From assembly GCF_014651615.1 (NCBI RefSeq), contig NZ_BMXF01000001.1, forward strand, positions 1,273,731 through 1,337,730: a DNA stretch of 64,000 bases, written 5' to 3'. The notes under the pieces are model-generated. The model had not been told where the DNA came from and did not search any database. It saw only the letters and a program-made list of their open reading frames with translations. Shown in pieces: positions 1 through 8,471 of this stretch. Made by a program: the position numbers and the translations under genes. The stretch comes from Persicitalea jodogahamensis (GTDB lineage Bacteria; Bacteroidota; Bacteroidia; Cytophagales; Spirosomataceae). Every line of letters starts with the position of its first letter. Position 1 is the first letter of the stretch.

Positions 1-2
1 CA

Positions 3-500
3 GGTGATTATGATCCTGTCACCAAAATCTGGACGATTGACATCCTGAACGTCGGAGATACAGTGACGCTCACCGTGGCTGTGAAGGTAGTAGCTCAGGG
101 CGTGTGGTTCAACACTGCCGAGATTACTAAAATGAACGAGGAGGACGTGGACAGTACGCCCGGCGACGGTGAAAATGGTGAAGATGATATTGACCGTGAA
201 TGCTTCACGGTGCCCGTTCAGGTTTGCCGTGGTCAGGGGACGGCCGTAGAGTTGGCAGTACCAGACGAGTACACGGGCGTAGTGTGGTTCCGCAAGACAC
301 AAAATGGCCAGCCCGTACAGGTAGCTCAGGGCAACACCTTCATCGCCACTGAAACAGAACTGGGTAGTTACGAATACACCTTCACATCATCGTCGGGGAG
401 TTGCCCGGCGGAAGGCTGCTGCCCAACGATCATCGTGGTCGAGGACTGCTGCCCGGTCGATGTATGCGTACCGTTCGTAATTACGAAAAGAAAGAAGTAG
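3..500 (+). CDS. C-terminal part of a large secreted DUF11/SdrD-type repeat protein (partial)
   Basis: The frame is open from the left edge (GDYDPVTKIWTIDILNVGDT...), so this is the last 165 residues of a longer gene. The first ~30 residues match the end of a DUF11-type repeat (xWTIxxLxVGDTVTLTV), a module found in large cell-surface proteins. A short acidic linker (NEEDVDSTPGDGENGEDD) follows, then an Ig/PKD-like segment, and the chain ends with DCCPVDVCVPFVITKRKK. A nearly identical ending occurs on the secreted protein at 48014-49282. I infer an exported surface or matrix protein; what the cysteine-rich tail does is unknown. A perfect hairpin terminator follows the stop codon. Confidence 0.8.
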   Translation, partial: GDYDPVTKIWTIDILNVGDTVTLTVAVKVVAQGVWFNTAEITKMNEEDVDSTPGDGENGEDDIDRECFTVPVQVCRGQGTAVELAVPDEYTGVVWFRKTQNGQPVQVAQGNTFIATETELGSYEYTFTSSSGSCPAEGCCPTIIVVEDCCPVDVCVPFVITKRKK

Positions 501-541
501 TACTTCTTGCCGTGTCCAGTAAGCTGGAGATCGGATAAAAT

Positions 542-575
542 AAACGGGCGATCAGAAAATTCTGATCGCCCGTTT
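542..575 (+). terminator. Perfect 15-bp hairpin terminator after the surface-protein gene
   Basis: Arms 542-556 and 561-575 are perfectly complementary, with a 4-nt AAAT loop. The 5' arm begins with AAA and the 3' arm ends in a T run. It lies 42 nt after the stop at 500, between convergent genes, and may serve both strands. Confidence 0.8.
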
Positions 576-629
576 TAGGTTTGGGGAAAGCTCGCGCCAG
601 CAAATATTAAGGCTACCTCAACATTTGAA

Positions 630-1229
630 TCAATGCTCTTTTCCAAAATTCATCTCTCCTGCCTCGACTTTCGCTTCCAGGTGATTTTCCCTTGGCGGAA
701 TCGGGCAATTGTAGCCTTCTGAATAGGCGCAGTAGGGATTATAAGCTTTATTGAAATCCAGCACGCAGTTATCCCCTTCAATATCTTTCATCCTGAAATC
801 GAGGTAACGCCCGCCGCCATAGGTTTTCTGAGCGTTCGTAAGGTCTTTGAACGGGACGAACAGGTAGTCACGGTACTGCGGCATCTTGCGCAGATCCAGA
901 CTTTGGTACACATTCAGCGTCTGTTCCTTTCCCGCCAATTCAAAGTGTAGTTCACCGTATTTGACGTACTGCTTACGCATGCCGCTATAAGTCAGCATAG
1001 CGAATGGCTCGCTACCGGGCGTAGCCACGAATTTCGCCCGCAGACGGTAAGTGGAATCAGGCTCAAAAAATCGCAGATAGGTCAAATCCCCCTCTTTGAG
1101 GGGCGAATTAGGGGTTTTTAAAAACTCCTCCTTATATTCTTGCCGGTGTGATGCGATCCTTTTTTCAAAATCCTGCGCCCTCGCTGCAGCAAGAATAAAA
1201 GTTAGGCCGAAAAGAAGTACGTATTTCAT
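630..1229 (-). CDS. DUF1684 family exported protein
   Basis: 199 residues. A signal peptide is visible (MKYVLLFGLTFILAAARAQ, likely cut near residue 18). The rest is the DUF1684 fold: a paired YGGGRYLDF motif (~residues 138-146) and the family signature LDFNKAYNPYCAY followed by CPIPPRENHL near the C-terminus, in which two cysteines are conserved. DUF1684 has no settled biochemical role. A paralogue lies at 10065-10721 and shares both signatures. The gene is monocistronic: it converges on the upstream terminator and is divergent from the response regulator. Family assignment is firm; function is unknown. Confidence 0.85.
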   Translation of the reverse strand: MKYVLLFGLTFILAAARAQDFEKRIASHRQEYKEEFLKTPNSPLKEGDLTYLRFFEPDSTYRLRAKFVATPGSEPFAMLTYSGMRKQYVKYGELHFELAGKEQTLNVYQSLDLRKMPQYRDYLFVPFKDLTNAQKTYGGGRYLDFRMKDIEGDNCVLDFNKAYNPYCAYSEGYNCPIPPRENHLEAKVEAGEMNFGKEH

Positions 1230-1431
1230 TTTTTAATAGTTGTTTTTGGCTAAAATACTGAAAAACAAAAGCATACACAGCAATGAATGAATCCGCAACC
1301 GACGACTATTGACCGTTGTCCGTTACGTCAACATTCATCACTCATCACTCATGATTCCAAATTTTTGCTTTCTTGCCATAATTATCCCTAAATTCACCAA
1401 GCCAAACTTAACAAAACACCAACAACTCCCC

Positions 1432-1809
1432 ATGTCGTACACCAAACGTGTCCTGATCGCCGAAGACAGCTCGGTCATTCAAAACCTTGCCCGCAAAATA
1501 CTGGAATTCCAAAATTACGAAATCACGGCTGTTAAAAACGGCGAGCAGGTGCTCCAATTGCTCGAAAAAGAGAAGTTTGACATTATCCTGCTCGACATCA
1601 ATATGCCCATCATGGACGGTATGGAATGCGCCCGCAGCATCCGTAGCCTGAAAGATGCCGAAAAGGCCAAGACACCTATTGTGGCCATTACGGGCAATGC
1701 TAAAAACTATACCGACGAAGATTTCAAGGAGGCCGGCTTCAACGATGCCCTGATGAAACCCCTCAACTTCGACCGTCTGGTGGAAGTGGTGGCCAATCTG
1801 ACGGATTAG
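1432..1809 (+). CDS. Receiver-only (CheY-like) response regulator
   Basis: A 125-residue single REC domain with no output domain. The acidic pocket is E11/D12, the phospho-acceptor is D55 (in ILLDINMPIMDG), the switch threonine is T87 and the conserved lysine is K109 (in MKPL). All key residues are present, so it should be phosphorylatable. I chose the ATG at 1432 because an in-frame extension to 1309 adds only non-conserved residues ahead of the first REC strand (RVLIAEDS). No histidine kinase is adjacent, so its partner is elsewhere. It lies 10 nt ahead of the MBL-fold gene and may be co-transcribed with it. Confidence 0.85.
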   Translation: MSYTKRVLIAEDSSVIQNLARKILEFQNYEITAVKNGEQVLQLLEKEKFDIILLDINMPIMDGMECARSIRSLKDAEKAKTPIVAITGNAKNYTDEDFKEAGFNDALMKPLNFDRLVEVVANLTD

Positions 1810-1819
1810 ATTAGTCCAC

Positions 1820-2608
1820 ATGAAGGTTACGCTTCTCGGTACCGGCACGTCGCAGGGTGTCCCGGTGATCAACTGCGACTGTGCCGTTTGCCGTTCCCTT
1901 GATTATCGTGACAAGCGGCTGCGTGTGTCAGTATGGATTGAGGTACAGGGGAAGTCTTTCGTCATTGACACTGGCCCTGACTTCCGTCAACAGGTGCTCC
2001 GCGCGCGTATTCACCAACTCGATGCCGTGCTCTTTACCCATGAGCATAAGGACCATACCGCCGGACTGGACGATGTGCGGGGCTTCAATTTCTCCCAAAA
2101 AAAGGACATGCCGCTTTACGGGCGCCAGCAAGTGCTCGACCAGCTTAAAACCGAATTTGCCTACGTTTTCGTAGAGAAACCCTATCCCGGCGTTCCGCGC
2201 CTGCAACTGCATCCGATCCAGAACCTACCCTTCGAGGTAGAGGGGGTGATGGTCACGCCCATTCAGGTAATGCACCATCTGTTGCCTGTTTTTGGCTTTC
2301 GCATCGGCGACTTCGCTTACATTACCGACGCCAACTACATCGCCGAACCCGAACTCGCGAAACTGAAAGGTGCCAAAGTACTCGTCCTGGACGCCCTGCA
2401 GCGCGAAGGCCACCTTTCACATTTCACCCTCGCTCAGGCACTTGCCCTCATTGAACGCCTGGACATTCCAACGACCTATCTCACGCACCTTAGCCACCGT
2501 ATGGGAAGGCATGAGGAGGTAGAAAAAGAACTACCCGATGGAGTGAAGCTGGCGTATGATGGGTTGGTGTTGCATTTGGATGGTGAAGGGAGGAGTCATA
2601 AAGTGTAG
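1820..2608 (+). CDS. MBL-fold metallo-hydrolase, PhnP-like
   Basis: 262 residues. It opens with MKVTLLGTGTSQGVPVINC, the typical start of PhnP/RNase Z-like metallo-beta-lactamase proteins. The metal-binding HxHxDH motif is in FTHEHKDHTAGLDD (~residues 73-83); later ligands include the histidine of MHHLLPVFGFR, the aspartate of YITDANYI and the histidine of THLSHRMGRH. The CDCAVC cluster near the N-terminus resembles the structural zinc site of PhnP (cyclic phosphate phosphodiesterase). No phn genes are nearby, so the substrate is open; a cyclic phosphodiester or cyclic nucleotide is plausible. Confidence 0.85.
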   Translation: MKVTLLGTGTSQGVPVINCDCAVCRSLDYRDKRLRVSVWIEVQGKSFVIDTGPDFRQQVLRARIHQLDAVLFTHEHKDHTAGLDDVRGFNFSQKKDMPLYGRQQVLDQLKTEFAYVFVEKPYPGVPRLQLHPIQNLPFEVEGVMVTPIQVMHHLLPVFGFRIGDFAYITDANYIAEPELAKLKGAKVLVLDALQREGHLSHFTLAQALALIERLDIPTTYLTHLSHRMGRHEEVEKELPDGVKLAYDGLVLHLDGEGRSHKV

Positions 2609-2669
2609 CATAAAGCTTTCTCACCTGTCACAACTCTCCTTTTTACCCTTTCGCTTTCTTTTCCCGATT

Positions 2670-4241
2670 ATGCATCAAAACCACTACTTTCTCCGCCAAC
2701 TGGCGCCGGCGCTCGACCGGGAAATTGGAGGGAAACGGTTTTTGGAAGCATTCAGCCAGGAGCGTGACGAAATCATCCTGGTGTTTGCCGAGGGACGGGG
2801 GAAGCATAATTTCTACAAGCCCTTCTTCATCAAAGCCTCTTTACGACCCGATTTTGCCAGCCTGAGTTTTCCCGAACAGTTTGATCGCGCCCGCCGCAAC
2901 AGCGTGGATTTGTTCACTGATTTGTACGAACAAACAGTCAGTCAAGTGCGGGTGTTCGACAACGAGCGGGCTTTGGGAATCTACCTGGAAAATGGCGAGG
3001 TACTTGTCTTCAAATTGTTCGGCAATCGATCCAACATCGTGCGCTTTGATGAGAAAGGCGAGGTTGTCGAAGTGTTCAATAATAAACTCACGGGCGACCA
3101 CGCCCTGAAACTACCCGAACTAGATCGCGATTTGGATCAATCTTTTGAAGCGTTCGTGGCACAGGACGGAAAGCTTGGCATGTTGTTCCCGACTTTTGGA
3201 AAAGTGGTGAAAACCTACCTCCAACCAAAGCTGGAATCCGCCGGAACCCTTGCTGGGAAGTGGGAAATCATTCAGGGTACTTTGCAGGAATTACTTCACC
3301 CGACTTTTTACTTCACCCAGCTAGATCACCTGCCCACGCTCTCGCTGCTGCCCGTGGGCGACATCACGGAGACATTCGACGATCCGCTGGAAGCCCTCAA
3401 CCGCTTTTATTATGCCTACGCCCGCATCGGCAACCTGGAAAAGGAGAAGGCCGAATGGCTACGGTTGCTGCAAAAGCGCATTAAACAAACGGAAAACTAC
3501 CTCGCCAATTCGTTTCAGAAGCTCGTGGAACTGGAAGAAGGTGGTAAAAATGAGGAACTGGGGCACATTCTGATGGCCAATTTGCATCTGGTTCCGGAGC
3601 GCGCCGAAAGGGTGGAACTGCACGATTTTTACCGTGACCAGCCCGTTTCCATAAAATTAAAAAAAGACCTTTCGCCCCAAAAAAATGCAGAGGTATACTA
3701 TCGGAAGGCCAAAAATGAGAAAATAGAAACGGATAAAATTCAGGAGAATCTGGACTCGCGCGAAGGGGAGTTAATCCAACTACGCGAGCATTACGCAGCC
3801 CTGGAAAATATTGACCTGCTGCGTGACCTGCGGAATTACGTCAAGAAAAACGGCCTTGCGCCCGGAAAAGCTACCGAAGATCAGGGGCAGCTTTTTCGCC
3901 GGGTCGAGTTTCAGAACTACACTATTCTGGTGGGCAGAAACGCTAAAAATAACGACCTGCTTACTCAGCAATACGCTCATAAAGAAGATCTTTGGCTTCA
4001 CGCCCGCGACGTCACGGGTTCTCACGTCCTGATCAAGTACCAGGCGGGCAGGAAATTTCCGGCTCCCGTCATCGAACGCGCCGCCGAACTGGCCGCCTGG
4101 TACTCCAAGCGCCGCACCGACAGCCTTTGCCCGGTGATCGTAACGCCCAAAAAATTTGTGAGAAAACCCAAAGGGTTACCGGCGGGTGCGGTGGTGGTGG
4201 AAAAAGAAGAGGTGATAATGGTGCAGCCTCTGGGAGAATAG
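2670..4241 (+). CDS. NFACT-family protein (RqcH/Rqc2-like)
   Basis: 523 residues from the ATG at 2670 (MHQNHYFLRQL). An NFACT-N domain (~1-170, including VFKLFGNRSNIV) is followed by a helical coiled-coil middle (~270-410) and a C-terminal NFACT-R domain (~420-523) with LWLHARDVTGSHVLIK and a PKKFVRKPKGLPAGAV segment. Bacterial RqcH binds obstructed 50S subunits and recruits tRNA-Ala to add C-terminal Ala tails marking stalled peptides for decay; some relatives were first described as fibronectin-binding adhesins. In B. subtilis RqcH an Asp-Arg pair (D97-R98) in NFACT-N is required; the equivalent site here reads E99-R100. In-frame sequence upstream of 2670 overlaps the MBL gene and is not conserved. 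Confidence 0.85.
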   Translation: MHQNHYFLRQLAPALDREIGGKRFLEAFSQERDEIILVFAEGRGKHNFYKPFFIKASLRPDFASLSFPEQFDRARRNSVDLFTDLYEQTVSQVRVFDNERALGIYLENGEVLVFKLFGNRSNIVRFDEKGEVVEVFNNKLTGDHALKLPELDRDLDQSFEAFVAQDGKLGMLFPTFGKVVKTYLQPKLESAGTLAGKWEIIQGTLQELLHPTFYFTQLDHLPTLSLLPVGDITETFDDPLEALNRFYYAYARIGNLEKEKAEWLRLLQKRIKQTENYLANSFQKLVELEEGGKNEELGHILMANLHLVPERAERVELHDFYRDQPVSIKLKKDLSPQKNAEVYYRKAKNEKIETDKIQENLDSREGELIQLREHYAALENIDLLRDLRNYVKKNGLAPGKATEDQGQLFRRVEFQNYTILVGRNAKNNDLLTQQYAHKEDLWLHARDVTGSHVLIKYQAGRKFPAPVIERAAELAAWYSKRRTDSLCPVIVTPKKFVRKPKGLPAGAVVVEKEEVIMVQPLGE

Positions 4242-4339
4242 AAAAAACCTTTAGTGGGTCAAACGGTGAAAGGTTAAACGGTACTCTACGCTTTCAAATC
4301 CTATAAGTCATTGGTAACAAGACATTAACCTTTTGCCGA

Positions 4340-5014
4340 TTAACCTTTTTCTTTCAAAGGCGGTAAAGACTCTACCTCCACATCCAGATCCCGGTAAGCC
4401 GAATACAGTTCCAGCATTTTCTGATTCGACTCACTGAGCTGCATCTCTACCTTCCAGTTCATGCTGGCGGCGAGTTGGTACATCATCAGTTGAATCTGGT
4501 TATTGGCAATGCGGGGCAGATCACTCTCCATTGCCTTTTCATTCATGACCTCCTTGGCCTCCGACAGGATATTGGTCAGATCGTCGGTTTTGAAGCGGTT
4601 GATCCAGCCTGACTCGATGTCGTAGAATTTGTACTCGGTATCCATCGACAGAATTTCCGGGGCGGGAAAATACTCCACCACCAACTGACGGCTCTCACCC
4701 TCGACGCGCCAGCGTACCTTGGAAAAATCGAAGCCGACCAGTACTTTGGCTTTGGCAATGATGAGCGCCTTTTTTTTATCTTTGAAAAGGTGCCAAATGT
4801 CAAGGTCGTGCTGGTAGTTGTATATTTCTGTGAAGTACCCCTCAGCCATCACTACTTTGAATACCTTTTCGATGCGGTCGATCAGGACGGAGGCTTCCTT
4901 GGTAGGTTCAGGCTTTTGGCGACTACCACTGCCAAAATTATTGTAAAACCAGATTCCGCCTCCTGCTCCCAGGCCAAGTAGCAGAATAAACGATAGCAGC
5001 GTGGAAAATTCCAT
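4340..5014 (-). CDS. DUF4230 domain membrane-anchored protein
   Basis: 224 residues. One N-terminal transmembrane helix (~residues 5-25, LLSFILLLGLGAGGGIWFY) is followed by a short linker and a DUF4230 domain covering most of the rest (IEKVFKVVMAEGYFTEIYNY ... LIIAKAKVLVGFDFSKV ... YKFYDIESGWINRF). The topology suggests a protein anchored in the inner membrane with its domain outside. DUF4230 proteins are common in Bacteroidota and Firmicutes, with no established activity. The gene converges on the NFACT gene across a 98-nt gap containing a direct repeat (ATTAACCTTTT, twice) but no strong hairpin, and is divergent from miaA. Confidence 0.75.
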   Translation of the reverse strand: MEFSTLLSFILLLGLGAGGGIWFYNNFGSGSRQKPEPTKEASVLIDRIEKVFKVVMAEGYFTEIYNYQHDLDIWHLFKDKKKALIIAKAKVLVGFDFSKVRWRVEGESRQLVVEYFPAPEILSMDTEYKFYDIESGWINRFKTDDLTNILSEAKEVMNEKAMESDLPRIANNQIQLMMYQLAASMNWKVEMQLSESNQKMLELYSAYRDLDVEVESLPPLKEKG

Positions 5015-5116
5015 ATTTATTTTTTATAAGAAATAGTATTCCAAAGCCACAATTCTTGACCAGGTAGTAATTCGAAACAGGGTAACGATTTTCAACAAGT
5101 CAACAACATTCAGACA

Positions 5117-6040
5117 ATTACACAGTTCAGCAAATCACCAAAGAGCCTCATCGTCATCGTAGGTCCTACCGCCGTGGGCAAGACCGAACTTTGCCTAAAA
5201 TTAGCCAAAGAATTGGATACCGAGATTATCTCGGCGGATTCGCGGCAGTTTTTCCGGGAATTGACCATTGGTACCGCCAAGCCTGGTGTGGCTGAATTAA
5301 GTCAGGTACCGCACCACTTCATCAACTCGCATTCTGTGGCCGAAACGTACAGTGCGGGCGAATTTGAGGGGGATGTATTGGCTTTGTTAAACAAACTGTT
5401 CCAGGAGAAGGACTGCGTCATTATGACGGGAGGCTCAGGCTTGTATGTAAAAGCCGTTTGCCAGGGGCTTGACGATCTGCCCCGTCCCACGCCGGGGCTT
5501 CGCGAGGAGCTGATGCGGCAATTACGGGAAGATGGGTTGGAGTACCTGCAGGCTGATGTGCAACACGTCGATCCGGTGTTTTCAGCCACGGACGAGTTCC
5601 ATAATCCGCAGCGCGTCGTGCGGGCTCTGGAGATTTTTTACAGTTCGGGCCGGCCGATTTCTTCTTTTCAAAAAGAAAAACCCGCCGAGCGCCCCTTCAA
5701 TATTATTCCTATCGCCCTCGAACGCGAGCGCGGCGAACTTTACGAACGCATAGAAAGCAGGGTAGACCAAATGCTGGCCGATGGGCTGATCGATGAAGCC
5801 AGAGGCGTCATTTTCTACCGCGACCAACACGCCCTCAAAACGGTGGGCTACAAGGAAGTGTACGGATTTCTGGATGGTAGCTACGATGAGGCGGAAATGA
5901 TCCGCCTGCTCAAACAGAACACCCGCCGCTACGCCAAGCGGCAATTGACGTGGTTTCGCCACCAGGGAAATTTCACCTGGTTCCAGGCAGAGGATTATGC
6001 GGGGGTAAAGGAGTGGGTGACCACCAAAATGGGGCTTTAA
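5117..6040 (+). CDS. miaA: tRNA dimethylallyltransferase MiaA, start codon unclear
   Basis: MiaA transfers dimethylallyl to N6 of A37 in tRNAs reading UNN codons. The P-loop GPTAVGKTE, the DSRQFFRELTIGTAKP motif, the HHFIN segment, GGSGLYVKAV and the C-terminal QNTRRYAKRQLTWFR are all visible. The first ATG/GTG/TTG in this frame is the GTG at 5174, which lies inside the P-loop and cannot be the true start. The frame is open back to 5060 without any ATG, GTG or TTG. The reading ITQFSKSPKSLIVIVGPTAVGKT suggests initiation at ATT 5117 (or ATT 5108), giving 307 residues, the normal family length. A sequence error upstream is the alternative. Confidence 0.85.
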   Translation: MTQFSKSPKSLIVIVGPTAVGKTELCLKLAKELDTEIISADSRQFFRELTIGTAKPGVAELSQVPHHFINSHSVAETYSAGEFEGDVLALLNKLFQEKDCVIMTGGSGLYVKAVCQGLDDLPRPTPGLREELMRQLREDGLEYLQADVQHVDPVFSATDEFHNPQRVVRALEIFYSSGRPISSFQKEKPAERPFNIIPIALERERGELYERIESRVDQMLADGLIDEARGVIFYRDQHALKTVGYKEVYGFLDGSYDEAEMIRLLKQNTRRYAKRQLTWFRHQGNFTWFQAEDYAGVKEWVTTKMGL

Positions 6041-6133
6041 TTTTTTGGACAGGGTACTTTCAGTCGTTTCAAGACTTTAAAAAACCATTTGTGTTCTGGC
6101 CCTTTACTTACCTGAACCTCCCGCAACTAATTC

Positions 6134-6448
6134 TCAGTCCTCTTCCTCTTCTTCCTCCATTCGCCGATAAGCGAGAATCCCACCCGTTACGTTACGGACA
6201 TTGGAAAAGCCATTAGCCACCAGGTACTTCTGGGCGTTTCCACTCCGGGCTCCTGAGCGACAGTGGACAATAATTTCTTCGTCTTTTTTCGCTTTCAAAT
6301 CTTCCAGTTTATCGGGGAGGCTTCCTAACGGAATCAGCGTGGCCCCCAGATTGTCGTCTTCGTACTCGTGTTCTTCGCGAACGTCGTAAAAATTCATTTT
6401 TTCGCCGTTGTCCAGGCGCTCCTTCAGTTCTTGTACGGTGATATCCAT
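6134..6448 (-). CDS. Single-domain rhodanese-like protein
   Basis: 104 residues from the ATG at 6448 (MDITVQELKERL). A single rhodanese domain with the DVREEHEY motif and the active-site loop HCRSGARS, in which C63 is the predicted persulfide-carrying cysteine. It ends in a short poly-glutamate tail (RRMEEEEEED). Such proteins (GlpE/PspE-like) handle sulfane sulfur. Earlier in-frame ATGs at 6469 and 6487 add only a low-complexity stretch and are less likely starts. It converges on miaA. Confidence 0.85.
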   Translation of the reverse strand: MDITVQELKERLDNGEKMNFYDVREEHEYEDDNLGATLIPLGSLPDKLEDLKAKKDEEIIVHCRSGARSGNAQKYLVANGFSNVRNVTGGILAYRRMEEEEEED

Positions 6449-6596
6449 ATTTGTCGGGGATGATGACATTTGATTTGCTGTATGCAATAAGCCCGAAACT
6501 TACTGTTTCTAATTGATTGTAAATTTATTCGAAAAGAAAAAGTACCGGGTGTTCATGCGATGGCACAAAGCCGATAGCCAACTGCCGACGGCCCTT

Positions 6597-8471
6597 TCAC
6601 TTTTTCAATAAAATCTTTTGACTAACTACCCGGACACCGTCTGTAAGGCGTAAAATGTACAGCCCGTCAGGTAGTTCGGCGATAGAGGCTTCATGCTGAC
6701 CATCGGCAGGTTGAATGGTTTTTACTTTGTTGCCTTGGAGTGATATAACGTCGATTTGCCGAATGGCTGAGTTGTCCCAGCGGATCAAACCATTCGTCGG
6801 ATTCGGGAAAACCTGGACTTGCAGCGTCGGTAGTGGCTCGGCACTGGTGATTATGCCAGTCGCTTTGCCTCCGAAAAAGGGCCGCACCATCACGCTGCCC
6901 TGCAGGTCGGTGTTCAAGGCCCATTCGGTCGAGAGGTTAGAGAAAAGCTCAGAAGTACCCAGGCTGGAATTCCGGTCGAAACCCACCGCAAGGCCCTCCG
7001 CGCTGATTTGCAGCCAGCCGACATAAAAGGTGTCCGTCACTGCAACACCTTCATTGAACTCATAGGTCGTATACTCATTGCGGGCGGTGCCGTACTGCAC
7101 CGGCACCGACTTCTGGTAAAGTACCTGGTCGGGTCGGCCGTTGCGGTTGCTGTACACCTGAATGGTAAAGCCCTGATCGCTCACGTCCTTGCGGATAGGT
7201 ACCAGAGCCATACGCATGCCGCCCAGCGTGTCGGGGGTTTTGGTGATGAACCGCACGACGGTTCGTCCCAGCCGCTGGTTCATCCTGACCCCAAATTCCG
7301 CGCTGCCATCATCATAGGCGTAGTAGTCACTCAGTTCGGTGGTGGCGCTGATGGTATCGTTACGGCGTAAGTTTACCGTTGGGATGGTCGGGTTCTGATC
7401 ATCGGTTGTGAGCAGGTCAAACTTGTAGCGAAGCAACATGCGTTGCCCGGTGTCGGGTTTTGTAAGGGGCTTGACCGGGACGCTTTTCAATTGGGTTTGT
7501 TGCGCGGCAATGATCTGCGAAACGGGCTCCTGGTAGCGCTGGATTTCTTTCCCGCTCAGGAGATTGGTGATGGTAAAAGTAAAAGACGTAAAGTTGAAAT
7601 TATTGAACAGGTTGACAATGTCGGTGCGAACACTATCAGCCGTTTCAGCGGCGGGATTGGCAAAATAATGCTTGAAGGGCATCGCGGTATAACGCTTGAA
7701 AAGCGGTGTAAGGGGCTTCCTGACGGCGATGTCCTTAATGAAACGATCAGAGATCGAGCGGTTTTTATTCAGATAAATGTAATCGAGGTGCCAGGTATCG
7801 AATGCCCCCGAGGAGCGGCCAAAGGCCCGGAAACGAAACTGAAAATTGGCGTGCAGGAAACCCGGGTCGCTGATGGGCAGAAACGTTCGTTGGAAGGTAG
7901 TGTCCGGGTCGCCGCCGCCGCGTTTCCAGACCGCAATCCAATCGCCCTTCTGATTCAGGAATTCCAGCCGGAAAGTATCCGCGCGGTCGGGTAGTTCGCC
8001 GAGCCCTTTGGGTTGGGTGTAAAAACTGAGATACAGCGAATCGCCCGCCACCAGTCCCGCCAGATTGATCGGTTGCGAGGTCAGGGTATCGGAGTCGCCC
8101 TGTGCCTGCTCGCTTATGAAATTGTAGGGAACGCCATCGGCCTTCAGCCCGTCGAAGGTCGCGATGTTAATCGAGGGATGGTTGGTGGTGAGAGTGTTGT
8201 TGATATACACCCCGCTCCCCGGCACCCAAAGCTGCGGGTCGGGTCGGGTGGAAGCAGCGGTCGAAAAATCGTCGAAAAAGGGAAGCGCTATGGCCTGTAA
8301 GCGTGCGTTCGGGGCTACGTTATCATGGCTAACGTTACCGGAAACCTCCAAATTAGGTCCCAAAGGGACTAGCTCGAGCTGCGCCCGGACGGCGGTCGCC
8401 AGACCCAGGATCAGGCCAAGCGAAAGCGCAATGAAACGGGATAGGTGGCTAAAAGTTAGTCTGAGGTTCAT
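6597..8471 (-). CDS. T9SS type A sorting domain-containing secreted protein
   Basis: 624 residues. N-terminal signal peptide (hydrophobic core FIALSLGLILGLATA, cut near AVRAQ). The central ~500 residues look like beta-rich jelly-roll domains with no catalytic motif I recognise. The last ~75 residues are a T9SS type A sorting domain: VFPNPTNGLIRWD, then VISLQGNKV, ending in LPDGLYILRLTDGVRVVSQKILLKK. It should cross the inner membrane by Sec and the outer membrane by the type IX system, with the tail removed on secretion. Its start overlaps the end of the PASTA gene by 23 nt, so the two are probably co-transcribed and translationally coupled. Confidence 0.85.
   Translation of the reverse strand: MNLRLTFSHLSRFIALSLGLILGLATAVRAQLELVPLGPNLEVSGNVSHDNVAPNARLQAIALPFFDDFSTAASTRPDPQLWVPGSGVYINNTLTTNHPSINIATFDGLKADGVPYNFISEQAQGDSDTLTSQPINLAGLVAGDSLYLSFYTQPKGLGELPDRADTFRLEFLNQKGDWIAVWKRGGGDPDTTFQRTFLPISDPGFLHANFQFRFRAFGRSSGAFDTWHLDYIYLNKNRSISDRFIKDIAVRKPLTPLFKRYTAMPFKHYFANPAAETADSVRTDIVNLFNNFNFTSFTFTITNLLSGKEIQRYQEPVSQIIAAQQTQLKSVPVKPLTKPDTGQRMLLRYKFDLLTTDDQNPTIPTVNLRRNDTISATTELSDYYAYDDGSAEFGVRMNQRLGRTVVRFITKTPDTLGGMRMALVPIRKDVSDQGFTIQVYSNRNGRPDQVLYQKSVPVQYGTARNEYTTYEFNEGVAVTDTFYVGWLQISAEGLAVGFDRNSSLGTSELFSNLSTEWALNTDLQGSVMVRPFFGGKATGIITSAEPLPTLQVQVFPNPTNGLIRWDNSAIRQIDVISLQGNKVKTIQPADGQHEASIAELPDGLYILRLTDGVRVVSQKILLKK

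Noticed and set aside
4242-4339. Terminator between the NFACT and DUF4230 genes
   Set aside because: There is a direct repeat of ATTAACCTTTT and distant complementary GGTTAA segments, but no compact hairpin.
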